The notes beneath the pieces were generated by a model. That model ran no database searches. It worked only from the letters and a program-made list of their open reading frames with translations, and was not told the DNA's origin. From positions 248,001-312,000 of the forward strand of contig NZ_JAHCQH010000017.1 of NCBI RefSeq assembly GCF_018449475.1: DNA of 64,000 nucleotides. The letters are read 5' to 3'. Both the position numbers and the translations under genes were made by a program. The first letter of the stretch is position 1, and the number at the start of each line of letters is the position of its first letter. Source of the stretch: Ancylobacter radicis. GTDB lineage: Bacteria; Pseudomonadota; Alphaproteobacteria; Rhizobiales; Xanthobacteraceae. Below are positions 63,598 to 64,000 of the stretch, piece by piece.

Positions 63598-64000
63598 ATG
63601 AGCGCATCACCCACCATCGAGCCGAGCTTCCTGTTCGGCCGGCTGACCCTTGAGGCCATCCCCTATCACGAGCCGATTCTGGTCGCGACCTTCGCCGTCG
63701 TCGCCCTGGGCGGCATCGCGGTGCTGGGGGCACTGACCTATTTCCGGCTCTGGGGCTATCTCTGGCGCGAATGGTTCACCAGCGTGGACCACAAGAAGAT
63801 CGGCATCATGTACATGGTGCTCGGCACCATCATGCTGCTGCGCGGCTTCGCCGACGCCATCATGATGCGCCTCCAGCAGGCCCTGGCCTTTGGCGGCTCC
63901 GACGGCTACCTGCCGGCGCATCATTACGATCAGGTGTTCACCGCCCATGGCGTGATCATGATCTTCTTCGTGGCCATGCCCATGGTCACCGGGCTGATGA
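63598..64000 (+). CDS. cyoB: Cytochrome bo ubiquinol oxidase subunit I (CyoB), 3' truncated by the window edge
   Basis: The first 134 residues are visible from ATG 63598, 7 bp after cyo[26 protein letters not shown] and [20 protein letters not shown] carry the first heme-ligand His and the proton-channel entry typical of heme-copper oxidases. It oxidises ubiquinol and pumps protons in the inner membrane. The rest of the operon lies beyond the window. Confidence 0.96.
   Translation, partial: MSASPTIEPSFLFGRLTLEAIPYHEPILVATFAVVALGGIAVLGALTYFRLWGYLWREWFTSVDHKKIGIMYMVLGTIMLLRGFADAIMMRLQQALAFGGSDGYLPAHHYDQVFTAHGVIMIFFVAMPMVTGLM

Overview
The window is GC-rich, single-chromosome-like DNA from an alphaproteobacterium. 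The gene content (lanthanide-type XoxF methanol dehydrogenase with XoxG/XoxJ, pqqABCDE, a formaldehyde-activating enzyme, and a cyo terminal oxidase beside an MFS gene) fits a facultatively methylotrophic member of Hyphomicrobiales, perhaps Xanthobacteraceae such as Ancylobacter, Starkeya or Xanthobacter. That placement is inferred from gene style, not from a phylogeny. No rRNA, tRNA, CRISPR array, insertion sequence or prophage was recognised.

Region 1 (1-25 kb) is a dense periplasmic alcohol-oxidation locus. After the 3' part of an amidohydrolase gene come, on the minus strand, pqqA-B-C-D-E (B to E joined by 4-bp overlaps) followed by two secreted proteins of unknown function. Next are an OmpR-type response regulator with its histidine kinase, a 69-residue cysteine-containing protein, and fae on the plus strand with tandem terminators. 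Two transport operons then diverge from an AT-rich intergenic region at 12.86-13.19 kb. One is a nitrate/sulfonate-type ABC importer with a DUF3280-like protein (minus). The other (plus) holds a substrate-binding protein, a YVTN propeller, a histidine-free cupredoxin-like protein, an ABC ATPase, an ABC-2 permease and a secreted protein. The minus strand from 25.0 to 18.4 kb reads cytochrome c, zinc metallohydrolase, xoxF, xoxG, xoxJ, a CXXXCW rhodanese-like protein and an HXXEE membrane protein. XoxF would oxidise alcohol with PQQ and a rare-earth ion, XoxG and possibly the second cytochrome c would take the electrons, and Fae would capture formaldehyde.

The most interesting signal is regulatory. 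The 8-mer TTCTTATG/T occurs as a direct repeat with an 11-bp period before pqqA and before the plus-strand transport operon. A weaker copy with the same period precedes xoxG, and three half-sites lie before xoxF. An 11-bp tandem is the usual footprint of OmpR/PhoB-type regulators, and one such regulator is encoded inside the locus.

Region 2 (25-48 kb) is accessory metabolism and efflux. It has three paralogous AraC regulators around a nitrilase-superfamily protein whose catalytic Glu appears to be Gln, and a LysR regulator. Further along are a FUSC/DUF1656/HlyD efflux operon, an SDR and an FAD monooxygenase, a PAS histidine kinase, an alpha/beta hydrolase and an RND pump with its adaptor. A LysR-controlled cluster (LLM oxidoreductase, aldo/keto reductase, MFS) and a PPC-domain protein complete it.

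Region 3 (48-64 kb) is mostly core: guaA, an RsmB-type methyltransferase, a MAPEG protein, guaB, an MFS pump, two esterase-like hydrolases, rlmE, an exopolyphosphatase, an MFS symporter, and cyoA with the start of cyoB. One strikingly AT-rich gene at 56.8-58.6 kb encodes an OLD-like ATPase with a TOPRIM-like domain. It looks horizontally acquired and may be a single-gene defence module.
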